Assembly: GCF_033441515.1 (NCBI RefSeq)
Contig: NZ_JAWQJT010000003.1
Coordinates: 1,116,001 to 1,180,000, forward strand
Source: Amycolatopsis solani
GTDB taxonomy: Bacteria; Actinomycetota; Actinomycetes; Mycobacteriales; Pseudonocardiaceae
Length of the DNA stretch: 64,000 nucleotides
Reading direction: 5' to 3'
The first letter of the stretch is position 1. Each line of letters opens with the position of its first letter. Shown one piece after another: positions 52,964-61,572 of this stretch. The position numbers were made by a program, and so were the translations under genes. Under the pieces are notes generated by a model. It saw only the letters and a list, made by a program, of their open reading frames with translations. It searched no databases and was not told where the DNA came from.

Positions 52964-52969
52964 TAGGCT
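52964..52969 (+). promoter_or_regulatory. -10 element TAGGCT, leaderless tetR gene
   Basis: TAGGCT ends 8 nt before ATG 52977 and abuts operator 2, consistent with autorepression. Confidence 0.5.
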
Positions 52970-52976
52970 CGCGCCC

Positions 52977-53531
52977 ATGCCCGAACGCGCCGACGCCGCC
53001 CGCAACCGCGCCAAGATCCTGGCGGCGGCCGAGCGGCTGTTCACCGCCCGCGGCGCGGCCGAGGTGACGATGGAGGACATCGCCCAGGCGGCCGGCGTCG
53101 GCCGCGGCACGCTGTACCGCCGCTACCCGGACCGCGCGGCGATCGCGGTGGCGCTGCTGGACGAGCACGAGCGCCGCCTGCAGGAGTCGTTGCTGCGCGG
53201 CGAGCCCCCACTGGGCCCGGGCGCTCCCCCGGCGTCGCGGCTGACGGCGTTCTACGAGGCGATGGTGGAACTGCTGGAGCGGCACGCGCACCTGGTGCTG
53301 GGCGCGGAGGTCGGCCACTCGCGGTTCACGACCGGCGCGTACGGGTTCTGGCGCACGCACGTGCGGGTCCTGGCGGAGGCGGCGGGGGCAGCGGATCCCG
53401 ACGTGCTGGCGGACGTGCTGCTGGCACCGCTGGCGCCGGAGCTGTTCCTGCACCAGCTGTCCCGGGGCGTCTCGCCGGCGCGGTTCACAGCGACGTTGCG
53501 AGGACTGGCCGTCCTGCTGGAGACGGACTGA
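52977..53531 (+). CDS. TetR-family regulator of the azoR-smr operon
   Basis: A 184-residue repressor with an N-terminal TetR HTH (AEVTMEDIAQAAGVGRGTLYRRYPDR) and a helical ligand domain. It is divergent from azoR with two tandem operators in the 78-bp gap, so it probably represses azoR-smr and itself, with release by a quinone or cationic compound (inference). Its 3' 47 bp overlap the convergent gene at 53485-54216. Confidence 0.9.
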   Translation: MPERADAARNRAKILAAAERLFTARGAAEVTMEDIAQAAGVGRGTLYRRYPDRAAIAVALLDEHERRLQESLLRGEPPLGPGAPPASRLTAFYEAMVELLERHAHLVLGAEVGHSRFTTGAYGFWRTHVRVLAEAAGAADPDVLADVLLAPLAPELFLHQLSRGVSPARFTATLRGLAVLLETD

Positions 53532-54216
53532 GGTGTCCACCGGTCGGTGCCGAGTGGCTGGTGCAGCACTCGACGTGCAGCAACGCCATGGGGTTGCGGC
53601 GCGGATATGGACTCCGGGTGCCCAGGCCGATTTCCGCGCAACAGTGGGCGCCGGGGTCCTCGGCGAGCCGGGATGGACTGTCTTCGACCAGAGCGCGCAC
53701 CTCGTCGCCCTCGAGTTCGAACGCGTGCCGGCTGCCGGTGACGAACAACGTGTCGGCCGTGATCTCCCAGCGGAGGTGGTCGCGGAACTCCTGGTAGTGC
53801 CGCCGTTCGTGCTCCGCACGCCGGAGCGCGCGGAACGGCCGCGACGGCAGTGTCACCTTGTGCACCGCGGGCGGGCGAAGACGCGCGCGGAGTCCTTTCC
53901 ACCGCGACGCCGGGAAACCCAGGCTGTGGTGCAGCAGCACCAGGTCGAGCCGCCTGCCGTCGGGCTCTTGCTCGCAGCGGATCGCGCTCGTCCGCAACGG
54001 GAGGTGGACGATGCTGTGTGGCGAGCGCGCCGCCAGCCACCACGCGAACGCGAAGTCCACGGACGCGGCCGGGTCGACCGAGAGATCCGCCCCGAACCGG
54101 CTTTCGGACAAGAGGCCGTGGGCGATCGGGCGCGCCGGGCGAAGCACGCGGTGATCCGCACCCGCCCACCGCGCGGTGCTGACCAGCATCCGCCGTTCCT
54201 GCCCGGCAAGCCGCAT
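53485..54216 (-). CDS. orphan protein of unknown function
   Basis: A 243-residue protein that I cannot assign to a family. ATG 54216 (MRLAGQERRMLVSTARWAG) follows a GGGGGGAC stretch. Codon third positions are strongly GC, as in real genes of this genome. Visible parts are ASVDFAFAWWLAARSPHSIV, DGRRLDLVLLHHSLGFP, a basic stretch ALRRAEHERRHYQEFRDHL and a cysteine-containing C-terminus (HVECCTSH). No signal or membrane helix. The tail overlaps the tetR gene by 47 bp. It lies downstream of the ferritin-like gene behind a hairpin. Confidence 0.6.
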   Translation of the reverse strand: MRLAGQERRMLVSTARWAGADHRVLRPARPIAHGLLSESRFGADLSVDPAASVDFAFAWWLAARSPHSIVHLPLRTSAIRCEQEPDGRRLDLVLLHHSLGFPASRWKGLRARLRPPAVHKVTLPSRPFRALRRAEHERRHYQEFRDHLRWEITADTLFVTGSRHAFELEGDEVRALVEDSPSRLAEDPGAHCCAEIGLGTRSPYPRRNPMALLHVECCTSHSAPTGGHLSPSPAGRPVLATSL

Positions 54217-54235
54217 CCCGCTGTCCCCCCTCGAT

Positions 54236-54268
54236 GTCCGCCGGAGCCGAACGATAGACCCGGCGGAC
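54236..54268 (-). terminator. hairpin between the ferritin-like and orphan genes
   Basis: GTCCGCCGG (54236-54244) and CCGGCGGAC (54260-54268) pair around a 15-nt loop, about 50 bp after the minus-strand ferritin-like stop. Confidence 0.55.
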
Positions 54269-54317
54269 GCGGGTGCCCACCGGTTTACCTCGACGAGCCC
54301 GCGCGGCCGGGCCCGCT

Positions 54318-55007
54318 TCAGGCGGTGCCGCGGAGTCGCGCGAGCGCGGATTCGAACGCCGTGAGCACGTCCGCCACGAACACCCGTCTCCCGACCCCGA
54401 GGCGGTGCAGGGCCGGGCCGTGGTCCGCCGCCACCGTCACCGCCACGCCGATCAGGAGCACCCGCCAAGCGCCGAACACCACCGCGCGCACCGGCTTGGG
54501 GAAGCGGGTGAAGCCGATACGGAGGCGGTGGCAGTGGAACGGGACGTGGCGCTCCTCGTCGGCGAGGATGCGGGCCGCGACCTGGGTCACCAGGGGGTCG
54601 GTCGTGCCGTCGCGCAAGGCGCGATAGTACCGCAGCGCGACGACCTCGGCGATGAGCAGCACCATGAGTTCCAGCCGCAGCCCGAGCGCCCGCCTCAGCC
54701 GGACGAACACGGCGTCGGACCAGTGGTTCGGAATAGTCGGCACCCCAGCGGCGGCCAGCAGCTCGGCGAGCATCCGCGCGTGGTTCTGTTCTTCGGCGAC
54801 GAACAGCCGCACGGCGGCGAGGTAGTCGCCGTCGCCGGCTTTCGCGATGAGGTTGGCGCCGTCGCCGGCCTCGCCGACCTGGAACCGCTGGACGCTCTTG
54901 GCGACGTCGGGGTGCAGGCGGGCACCCTGCGCCCAGGGCGGATCTTCGCGCCGGCTGCGGCGTTCGGCCTCGGTTTCGAAGTCGTGGAGCCAGTGTTCGT
55001 CCGTCAT
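54318..55007 (-). CDS. ferritin-like domain protein
   Basis: A 229-residue protein with a ferritin-like helical bundle. Metal-ligand candidates are EEQNHARMLAELL and ILADEERHVPFHCHRLR (two ExxH motifs), as in di-iron proteins. A hydrophobic segment (AVVFGAWRVLLIGVAVTVAA) could associate with membranes. ATG 55007 (MTDEHWLHDFETEAERR) is chosen over longer frames that enter the divergent promoter. It is divergent from the large STAND protein; whether they are related is unknown. No reaction can be assigned. Confidence 0.75.
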   Translation of the reverse strand: MTDEHWLHDFETEAERRSRREDPPWAQGARLHPDVAKSVQRFQVGEAGDGANLIAKAGDGDYLAAVRLFVAEEQNHARMLAELLAAAGVPTIPNHWSDAVFVRLRRALGLRLELMVLLIAEVVALRYYRALRDGTTDPLVTQVAARILADEERHVPFHCHRLRIGFTRFPKPVRAVVFGAWRVLLIGVAVTVAADHGPALHRLGVGRRVFVADVLTAFESALARLRGTA

Positions 55008-55162
55008 CAGTTCGATAGTGCCGTGACACAGTGGGGTTCGTGTGCGGTTTTCACGGAGATCGGTGCGGGTTTTGGAAGACCGTCGGGTTGCACCGACCCG
55101 GGCGGGTTGGGGATGCTGGTCCTTCGGGAACACGGTTTCGCCCGGCCCTCGAGGGAGGTGCG

Positions 55163-58100
55163 ATGACGCGTTCAAGATCGGCTGTGCACCGCACCATCCT
55201 CGTCGTGGACGTCGAAGGGTACGGAAACGCGCATCGGACGAACGACCACCGGCTCGCCGTGCGGCACGGCATGTATGAGATCTTGAAAATCGCGTTCACC
55301 CGGGCCGGGCTCACGTGGGACATGTGCGAAGCCGATGACTGCGGTGACGGCGTAATGATTCTCGCCCCGCCGGACCAGCCGAAATCCCTGTTCGCGGAAA
55401 CACTCCCCGGACAACTGATCGCGGCGCTGCGGGAACACAACGGCCGGCACGCCCCGGAAGCACGGATTCGGCTGCGGGTGGCCCTGCACGCGGGCGAGAT
55501 CCATTTCGACGACCATGGTTTCGCGGGCGCAGCGATCAACCTGACATTCCGGCTCATCGATTCGGCGCCGTTGCGCGACGCGCTCGCCGATTCACCCGGC
55601 GTCCTGGCCATGGTCGTCTCCGGCTGGTTCTTCGAAGATGTGGTCCGGCACTGCCCGGGCGCCCACCCCGCGAGCTATCAGCGGCTTCCGGTCGAGGTTA
55701 AAGAGACCAGCACCATCGGCTGGTTCTGCCTGCCGGACCAGCCCGTCGCGGACGAGCGGCGAGGCAAGATCCCGGTTCAGCGGTCCAGGAGCGAAGTGGC
55801 GAGCACGTGGACGCTCCCGCGCGACACGGCGTCGTTCACGGGGCGGGCCGATGAGCTGAGCAGGCTGGCCGCCGCCGCCCGCGAAGAGGGTGGGCAGCAG
55901 GTCGTCGGCATCCAGGCGATCGACGGGATGGCGGGGATCGGCAAGACTTCGTTCGCCATCCACGCGGCCCACCAGCTGGTCGACTGGTTCCCGGACGCCC
56001 AGCTGTTCCTGCGGTTGCACGCCCACACGCCGGGGCAGACGCCGGTCAACCCCACCGACGCGCTGGCTTCCCTGCTCACCATGGTCGGGGTCGACGCCCA
56101 GCACCTTCCCGCCGACCTCGACTCCCGAGCCGCCATGTGGCGCGACCGGGTCGCAGGCAAGCGCGTGCTGCTGGTGCTGGACGATGCGGACAGCCACCGG
56201 CAAGTCGAGCCGCTGCTGCCCGCGACGCCGGGCTGCCTGGTCCTCGTGACCAGCCGGCGCCGGCTGACGGCACTCGACACGACCATTACGCTCTCCCTGG
56301 ACACGTTGCCCGCGCGCGAAGCAGCCGACCTCTTCACCAGCCTTTCGCGACGCGAGGTGCTCGGGCCGCAGTCGGACGTGCTGGCCGACGTGATCCGCTC
56401 GTGCGGTCACCTCCCGCTGGCCATCTCCCTGCTGGCCGGACGGCTGCGCGACCACCCGATGTGGACCATCGAGGATCTGGCCGGAAAGCTGCACGAGTCG
56501 CACGACTGGGTCATCCGCCAGACCCACGCCGAAGAAGTGGCAGTGACCGCCGCCTTCCACCTTTCGTACCGCAACCTGCGGGCGGACCGGCAGCGCTTCT
56601 TCCGCTACATCAGCCTGCACCCCGGAACCGAATTCGAAGCCACCAGCGCCGCGGCGCTCGCCGATATCCCGGTTGACGACGCCCGGACGCACCTCGACAA
56701 CCTGTACAACGACCACCTGCTCAACGAGACCGCGCCCGAGCGCTATCGCATGCACGACCTGGTCCGCGAGTATTCGCGCACCCTGGTCGGCGACGAGACC
56801 TCCGGCGACCGAGACCGAGCGGTCGGCCGGCTGCTCGACCACTACAAGAGCGCGGCGACCGCCGCGGACCAGTTCATCACCCAGGACCTGATGCGGGACG
56901 CACCCCGGGCCGAGCCGCGGACCCATGGCCGGCCGGGCACCCTTGCGCCGGCCACGCGCGACGCGGCCTGGAAGTGGATGCACACCGAGTCGGCCAACCT
57001 GCTCGCCTGCGCGCGGCACGCCGCCGCCCACGCCCTGCCGGAGCAGGTAATCGGCCTGGCGGCCGCGACGGCGGCGTTCCTGGACGTCGTGGGGCCCTGG
57101 GACCAGGCCGTCGTCCTGCACCACGACGCCGCGACAGCGGCCCGTGGCCTGGGCGACGACCTCCACACCGCCGACGCCCTGCACCGCATCGGGCGAGCCC
57201 AGCACCGGAGGGCCGAATACCCGGCGGCGATTTCCGCGCTGTCCCAGGCCCTCGAGATCTACGATCGCCTGGCTCACGAGCTCGGCCAGGTGGGCACGCT
57301 GATCCAGCTCGGGCGGGCGTGGCGGCAGACCGACGAGTACGCCCAAGCGGCGGACGCGTACACGAAGGCGCTTTCGTTGTCCCGCAGGCTCAAAGACCGC
57401 ACCGACGAGGCTTGCGCACTCAACGAACTGGGCATCATCCGGCTCGTCAAGGGCGAATACACCGAGGCGATATCGGCGCACAGCAGCGCCTTGGACATCT
57501 ACACCGCGCTCAAGGACCGGACCGGCCAAGCCGACGCCGTCAACGAACTCGGCGTGGCGAAACGGATGACGGGCGACTACACCGCTGCGATCGAACTCCA
57601 CGCGCGGGCCTTGGACGTCTACCGCGATCTCCGCGACGGGTTCCACCAAGCCCTCACCCTCAACAACCTGGGCACGGCGTTGCGGGCGAGAGGAAAGCCG
57701 GCCGAAGCGATCGAAGCCCACCAGGAAGCGCTGGCCATCGCGAGGAACTCGGGCGATCGCATCGGCCAGGCCATCGCCCTCAACGAGCTCGGTGCCGCTC
57801 AGGCGACGACGGAGAGCTTCGCGGCCGCGACGGCATCCCACGACCGCGCGCTCGCCCTCTACCGGATGCTCGGTCAGCACCTGGGGGTCGCGGAGACGCT
57901 CAACCACAAAGGCACACTGCTACTCGCTTCCGGGAACCCGCGAGACGCCCAGGCCCAGCACGAGATGGCGCTCGAGGTCGCGCGAGGGATCAGCACTCCC
58001 CTCGAAGAAGCGCGGGCGCTCGCAGGCCTCGGCTGGTGCGCCGCCGACCTCGGCGACACGACCGCGACCCACGACTACTTCCACCAGGCCCTGGCCATCT

Positions 58101-58180
58101 ACGACCGGCTGGGCGCGGCCGAGCGGTTCGAGATCACGCGCGCGATCGCCACCCTCGCCTCCGCGCACCGGACCGAATAG
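55163..58180 (+). CDS. class III nucleotide-cyclase domain + NB-ARC STAND ATPase + TPR protein
   Basis: A 1005-residue three-part signalling protein. Residues 9-190: class III cyclase-homology domain with metal Asp16 (VVDVEGYG) and Asp62 (CGDGVMI), Asp117, Asn126 and Arg130 (GAAINLTFRL). The usual base-selecting Lys before GDG is acidic here. Residues 220-540: NB-ARC switch with Walker A GMAGIGKTS (255-263), Walker B VLLVLDDAD, TSRRR, GHLPL (415-419) and MHD (530-532). From about 660 to 990: eight or so TPRs (KGEYTEAISAHSSALDIY type). No C-terminal HTH is present, unlike mycobacterial cyclase-LuxR proteins. ATG 55163 has GGGAGG. It is monocistronic. Confidence 0.88.
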   Translation: MTRSRSAVHRTILVVDVEGYGNAHRTNDHRLAVRHGMYEILKIAFTRAGLTWDMCEADDCGDGVMILAPPDQPKSLFAETLPGQLIAALREHNGRHAPEARIRLRVALHAGEIHFDDHGFAGAAINLTFRLIDSAPLRDALADSPGVLAMVVSGWFFEDVVRHCPGAHPASYQRLPVEVKETSTIGWFCLPDQPVADERRGKIPVQRSRSEVASTWTLPRDTASFTGRADELSRLAAAAREEGGQQVVGIQAIDGMAGIGKTSFAIHAAHQLVDWFPDAQLFLRLHAHTPGQTPVNPTDALASLLTMVGVDAQHLPADLDSRAAMWRDRVAGKRVLLVLDDADSHRQVEPLLPATPGCLVLVTSRRRLTALDTTITLSLDTLPAREAADLFTSLSRREVLGPQSDVLADVIRSCGHLPLAISLLAGRLRDHPMWTIEDLAGKLHESHDWVIRQTHAEEVAVTAAFHLSYRNLRADRQRFFRYISLHPGTEFEATSAAALADIPVDDARTHLDNLYNDHLLNETAPERYRMHDLVREYSRTLVGDETSGDRDRAVGRLLDHYKSAATAADQFITQDLMRDAPRAEPRTHGRPGTLAPATRDAAWKWMHTESANLLACARHAAAHALPEQVIGLAAATAAFLDVVGPWDQAVVLHHDAATAARGLGDDLHTADALHRIGRAQHRRAEYPAAISALSQALEIYDRLAHELGQVGTLIQLGRAWRQTDEYAQAADAYTKALSLSRRLKDRTDEACALNELGIIRLVKGEYTEAISAHSSALDIYTALKDRTGQADAVNELGVAKRMTGDYTAAIELHARALDVYRDLRDGFHQALTLNNLGTALRARGKPAEAIEAHQEALAIARNSGDRIGQAIALNELGAAQATTESFAAATASHDRALALYRMLGQHLGVAETLNHKGTLLLASGNPRDAQAQHEMALEVARGISTPLEEARALAGLGWCAADLGDTTATHDYFHQALAIYDRLGAAERFEITRAIATLASAHRTE

Positions 58181-58202
58181 TCCGTACACACCTGCCCGCG
58201 GG

Positions 58203-58234
58203 CCGGGTGGCGGGACGCGCGTCCCGCCACCCGG
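58203..58234. terminator. perfect 32-bp palindrome between convergent genes
   Basis: CCGGGTGGCGGGACGC is followed directly by its complement, giving 16-bp arms with no unpaired loop. It lies 22 bp after the STAND stop and 4 bp before the nrdJ stop, so it is probably a bidirectional terminator. Confidence 0.8.
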
Positions 58235-58238
58235 ATTG

Positions 58239-61046
58239 TCAGCTACAACCCGAAGTCGCGCCGCAGCCTTCGCAGGCGTAGCACGAGCCGGCCGGGCGCA
58301 TCTTCGTGCCGCACGTCATGCACAGCGGGGCGTCCGCCGCCTTGCCGAGGCGGAGCTCCATCAGCTCCGTCGTCGTCTGGGCTTCGCGGTGGGGGTGCTC
58401 CGGTTCCTCCGCGTGCGGCTCCGGTGAGGAGTCCACTGTGGACCGCAGGGCTTCGAGGTCCGGCGTGCCGTAGCTCGCCTCGACCTCCGCCGAGCGCTCG
58501 TCCGCCGACAGGATGCCCAGCTGGGCGCGCTTCTCCTGCGGCAGGTAGTCCAGCGCCAGCCTGCGGAACAGGTAGTCCATCACGCTCGTCGCGATGCGGA
58601 TGTCCGGGTCGTCGGTCATGCCGGCCGGCTCGAAGCGCAGGTTCGAGAACTTCGAGACGTAGAACTCCAGCGGGATGCCGTGCTGGAGGCCGACCGAGAT
58701 CGACATCGAGAACGCGTCCATCACGCCGGCCAGGGTCGAGCCCTGCTTGCCCAGCTTGACGAAGATCTCGCCGAGGCCGTCGTCCGGGTAGGAGCCCGCC
58801 GTCAGGTAGCCCTCCGCGCCGCCGACCGTGAAGGACACCGTCTGGCTCGGGCGCTTCTTCGGCAGGCGCTTGCGCACCGGCCGGTACTCGACGACCTTCT
58901 CCGGCTCCGCGACGGCCTTGTCCTTCTTGGCCGTCGACAGCGGCTGGCCGACCTTGCAGTTGTCGCGGTAGATCGCGAGGGCCTTGAGGCCGAGCTTCCA
59001 GCCCTGGAAGTAGATCTCCTCGACCTCTTCGACCGTCGCCGACTCCGGCATGTTGACCGTCTTGGAGATGGCGCCGGACAGGAACGGCTGCACCGCCGCC
59101 ATCATCCGGACGTGGCCCATCGGCGCGATCGAGCGCTCGCCGACGGCGCAGTCGAACACCTCGTAGTGCTCGGGACGCAGCCCCGGCGCGTCGACGACGT
59201 GGCCGTTCTGCGCGACGAACTCGACGATCGCCTCGACCTGCTCGGTCGGGTAGCCCAGCGCCTCCAGCGCGCGCGGCACGGTCTGGTTGACGATCTGCAT
59301 CGAGCCGCCGCCGACGAGCTTCTTGAACTTCACCAGCGAGAAGTCCGGCTCGATGCCGGTGGTGTCGCAGTCCATCATGAAGCCGATGGTGCCGGTGGGC
59401 GCGAGCACGGACGCCTGCGCGTTGCGCCAGCCGTGCTTCGTGCCGATGTCGATGCCCTTCTTCCACTCCTGCGTCGCCAGCGCGCGGACGGCGGCGTCGT
59501 TCGAGTGGTAGGTGCGGACGAGCTCGTTCGCCGCCGCGTGCTTGCGCATCACGCGCTGGTGCGACTCGGCGTTGCGCGCGTAGCCCTCGTACGCGCCGAC
59601 GACCTGGGCCATCTCCGCCGAACGGCGGTAGGACACGCCAGTCATCAGCGACGTGATCGCCGCCGCGAGGGCGCGGCCGCCTTCGGAGTCGTACGCGTGG
59701 CCCAGCGCCATCAGCAGCGCGCCGAGGTTGGCGTAGCCGATGCCGAGCTGGCGGAACTTCCGCGTGGTGTCGGCGATCGGCTCGGTCGGGAAGTCCGCGA
59801 AGCAGATCGAGACGTCCATCGCGGTGATGACGAACTCGACGGCGCGCGCGAACAGCGGCGCGTCGAAGGTGCCCTCGGGCGTGACGAACTTGAGCAGGTT
59901 CAGCGAGGCGAGGTTGCAGCTCGAGTTGTCGAGGTGCATGTACTCGCTGCACGGGTTCGACGCGGTGATCCGGCCGGACTCCGGGCAGGTGTGCCAGTCG
60001 TTGATCGTGCCGTCGTACTGGATGCCGGGGTCGGCGCACTCCCACGCGGCCTGCGCGACGCCGCGGAACAGCTTCTTCGCGTCGGTGCGCTCGATGACCT
60101 CGCCGGTGAGCCGGGCACGCAGGCCGAAATCGGTGCCGTTCTCGACCGCCTGCATGAACTCGTCGGACACGCGGACCGAGTTGTTCGCGTTCTGGTACTG
60201 CACCGAGGAGATGTCCGCGCCGGAGAGGTCCATGTCGAACCCGGCGTCGCGGAGGACCTTGATCTTCTCCTCTTCGCGGGCCTTCGTCTGGACGAACTCC
60301 TCGATGTCCGGGTGGTCGATGTCGAGCACGACCATCTTCGCCGCGCGCCGGGTGGCGCCGCCGGACTTGATGGTGCCCGCGGACGCGTCGGCGCCACGCA
60401 TGAACGAGACCGGGCCGGACGCGGTGCCGCCGGAGGTCAGCAGCTCCTTCGAGGAGCGGATGCGCGAGAGGTTCAGGCCGGCGCCGGAGCCGCCCTTGAA
60501 GATGAGGCCCTCCTCGCGGTACCAGTTGAGGATCGACTCCATCGTGTCGTCGACGGCGAGGATGAAGCACGCCGAGACCTGCTGCTTCGAGGCCGTGCCG
60601 ACGTTGAACCAGACCGGGGAGTTGAAGCTGAAGACCTGGTGCAGCAGCATCCAGGTGAGCTCGTGCTCGAAGATTTCGAGGTCCTGCGGCGAGGAGAAGT
60701 AGCCGTGGTCGCGGGCGGCCTTGACGTACGTCTTCACGACGCGGTCGATGAGCTGCTTGAGGCTGCGCTCGCGCTGCGGGCTGCCGACGGCGCCGCGGAA
60801 GTACTTGCTGGTGACGATGTTCGTGGCGTTGACCGACCAGAAATCGGGGAACTCCACGCCGCGCTGCTCGAAGTTGACCGAGCCGTCGCGCCAGTTCGTC
60901 ATCACGACGTCGCGCTGTTCCCAGGTCACCTGGTCGTAGGGGTGCTGCCCCTCGGTGGTGAAGACGCGCTTCACGCTCAGCCCGCCGGCTGCCTTGCTCT
61001 TCTTGCCGGCGGCCGCGCCGGCCCCGGTTCCCACGGTTTCGGTCAT
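58239..61046 (-). CDS. nrdJ: class II adenosylcobalamin-dependent ribonucleotide reductase
   Basis: Makes deoxyribonucleotides without oxygen dependence, 935 residues. ATG 61046 (MTETVGTGAGAAAGKK) is chosen; longer frames run into nrdR. Typical segments are FSFNSPVWFNVGTASKQQVSACF, GGSGAGLNLSRIRSSKE, NPCSEYMHLDNSSCNLASLN, PTGTIGFMMDCDTTGIEPDF and the C-terminal zinc-ribbon PLCMTCGTKMRPAGSCYACEG. It follows nrdR by 31 bp in the usual nrdRJ operon of actinomycetes. No cobalamin riboswitch precedes it; control is probably through the NrdR box upstream of nrdR. Confidence 0.95.
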   Translation of the reverse strand: MTETVGTGAGAAAGKKSKAAGGLSVKRVFTTEGQHPYDQVTWEQRDVVMTNWRDGSVNFEQRGVEFPDFWSVNATNIVTSKYFRGAVGSPQRERSLKQLIDRVVKTYVKAARDHGYFSSPQDLEIFEHELTWMLLHQVFSFNSPVWFNVGTASKQQVSACFILAVDDTMESILNWYREEGLIFKGGSGAGLNLSRIRSSKELLTSGGTASGPVSFMRGADASAGTIKSGGATRRAAKMVVLDIDHPDIEEFVQTKAREEEKIKVLRDAGFDMDLSGADISSVQYQNANNSVRVSDEFMQAVENGTDFGLRARLTGEVIERTDAKKLFRGVAQAAWECADPGIQYDGTINDWHTCPESGRITASNPCSEYMHLDNSSCNLASLNLLKFVTPEGTFDAPLFARAVEFVITAMDVSICFADFPTEPIADTTRKFRQLGIGYANLGALLMALGHAYDSEGGRALAAAITSLMTGVSYRRSAEMAQVVGAYEGYARNAESHQRVMRKHAAANELVRTYHSNDAAVRALATQEWKKGIDIGTKHGWRNAQASVLAPTGTIGFMMDCDTTGIEPDFSLVKFKKLVGGGSMQIVNQTVPRALEALGYPTEQVEAIVEFVAQNGHVVDAPGLRPEHYEVFDCAVGERSIAPMGHVRMMAAVQPFLSGAISKTVNMPESATVEEVEEIYFQGWKLGLKALAIYRDNCKVGQPLSTAKKDKAVAEPEKVVEYRPVRKRLPKKRPSQTVSFTVGGAEGYLTAGSYPDDGLGEIFVKLGKQGSTLAGVMDAFSMSISVGLQHGIPLEFYVSKFSNLRFEPAGMTDDPDIRIATSVMDYLFRRLALDYLPQEKRAQLGILSADERSAEVEASYGTPDLEALRSTVDSSPEPHAEEPEHPHREAQTTTELMELRLGKAADAPLCMTCGTKMRPAGSCYACEGCGATSGCS
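58431..58443. repeat. palindromic 13-mer GTCCACTGTGGAC, copy 4 (opposite orientation)
   Basis: Exact complement of the other copies, inside the nrdJ gene near its 3' end (codons for STVDSS on the minus strand). Confidence 0.7.
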
Positions 61047-61077
61047 CGGTCGAACCCTCACTCCCGCAGCGGGACGG

Positions 61078-61572
61078 CTACTCGCCGCCTGCTCGCTGAT
61101 CGCTCTCCTCCGGCGCAGCAGAACCCGCCATGGCCTCACGAAGATCGGCGATCTCCTTCTCGAAGTCCTCGACCGACGAGAAGGAGCGGTAGACGCTGGC
61201 GAAGCGGAGGTACGCGACCCCGTCGAGCTCACGCAGCGGGCCCAGGATGGCCAGGCCGACCTCGTGACTCGGGATCTCCGCCAGACCGGCGGAGCGGATC
61301 GATTCCTCCACGCGCTGCGCGAGCTGCTGCAGCGCGTCGTCGTCGACCGGCCTGCCCTGGCAGGCGCGGCGGACGCCGCTCACGACCTTGTCCCGGCTGA
61401 ACTGTTCGGTGACGCCGGACCGCTTGACGACGGCGAGCACCATCGTCTCCGACGTCGTGAACCGCCGTCCGCACGACGCGCACGAGCGCCGCCTGCGGAT
61501 CGCCTGGCCTTCATCCACCTCTCGGGAGTCGACGACCCGAGAGTCCGCATGCCGGCAGAACGGGCACCTCAT
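61078..61572 (-). CDS. nrdR: transcriptional regulator NrdR
   Basis: Nucleotide-sensing repressor of ribonucleotide reductase genes, 164 residues. The zinc ribbon has Cys3, Cys6, Cys31 and Cys34 ([14 protein letters not shown]). An ATP-cone follows from [20 protein letters not shown] to [10 protein letters not shown]. The C-terminus is an acidic tail. It is the first gene of nrdRJ. A box with the NrdR core CTATATGTAG lies about 200 bp upstream, suggesting autoregulation. Confidence 0.95.
   Translation of the reverse strand: MRCPFCRHADSRVVDSREVDEGQAIRRRRSCASCGRRFTTSETMVLAVVKRSGVTEQFSRDKVVSGVRRACQGRPVDDDALQQLAQRVEESIRSAGLAEIPSHEVGLAILGPLRELDGVAYLRFASVYRSFSSVEDFEKEIADLREAMAGSAAPEESDQRAGGE

Noticed and set aside
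55592..57907. Open frame of over 770 codons antisense to the STAND gene
   Set aside because: The plus strand carries complete cyclase, NB-ARC and TPR motifs; the antisense product is low complexity.
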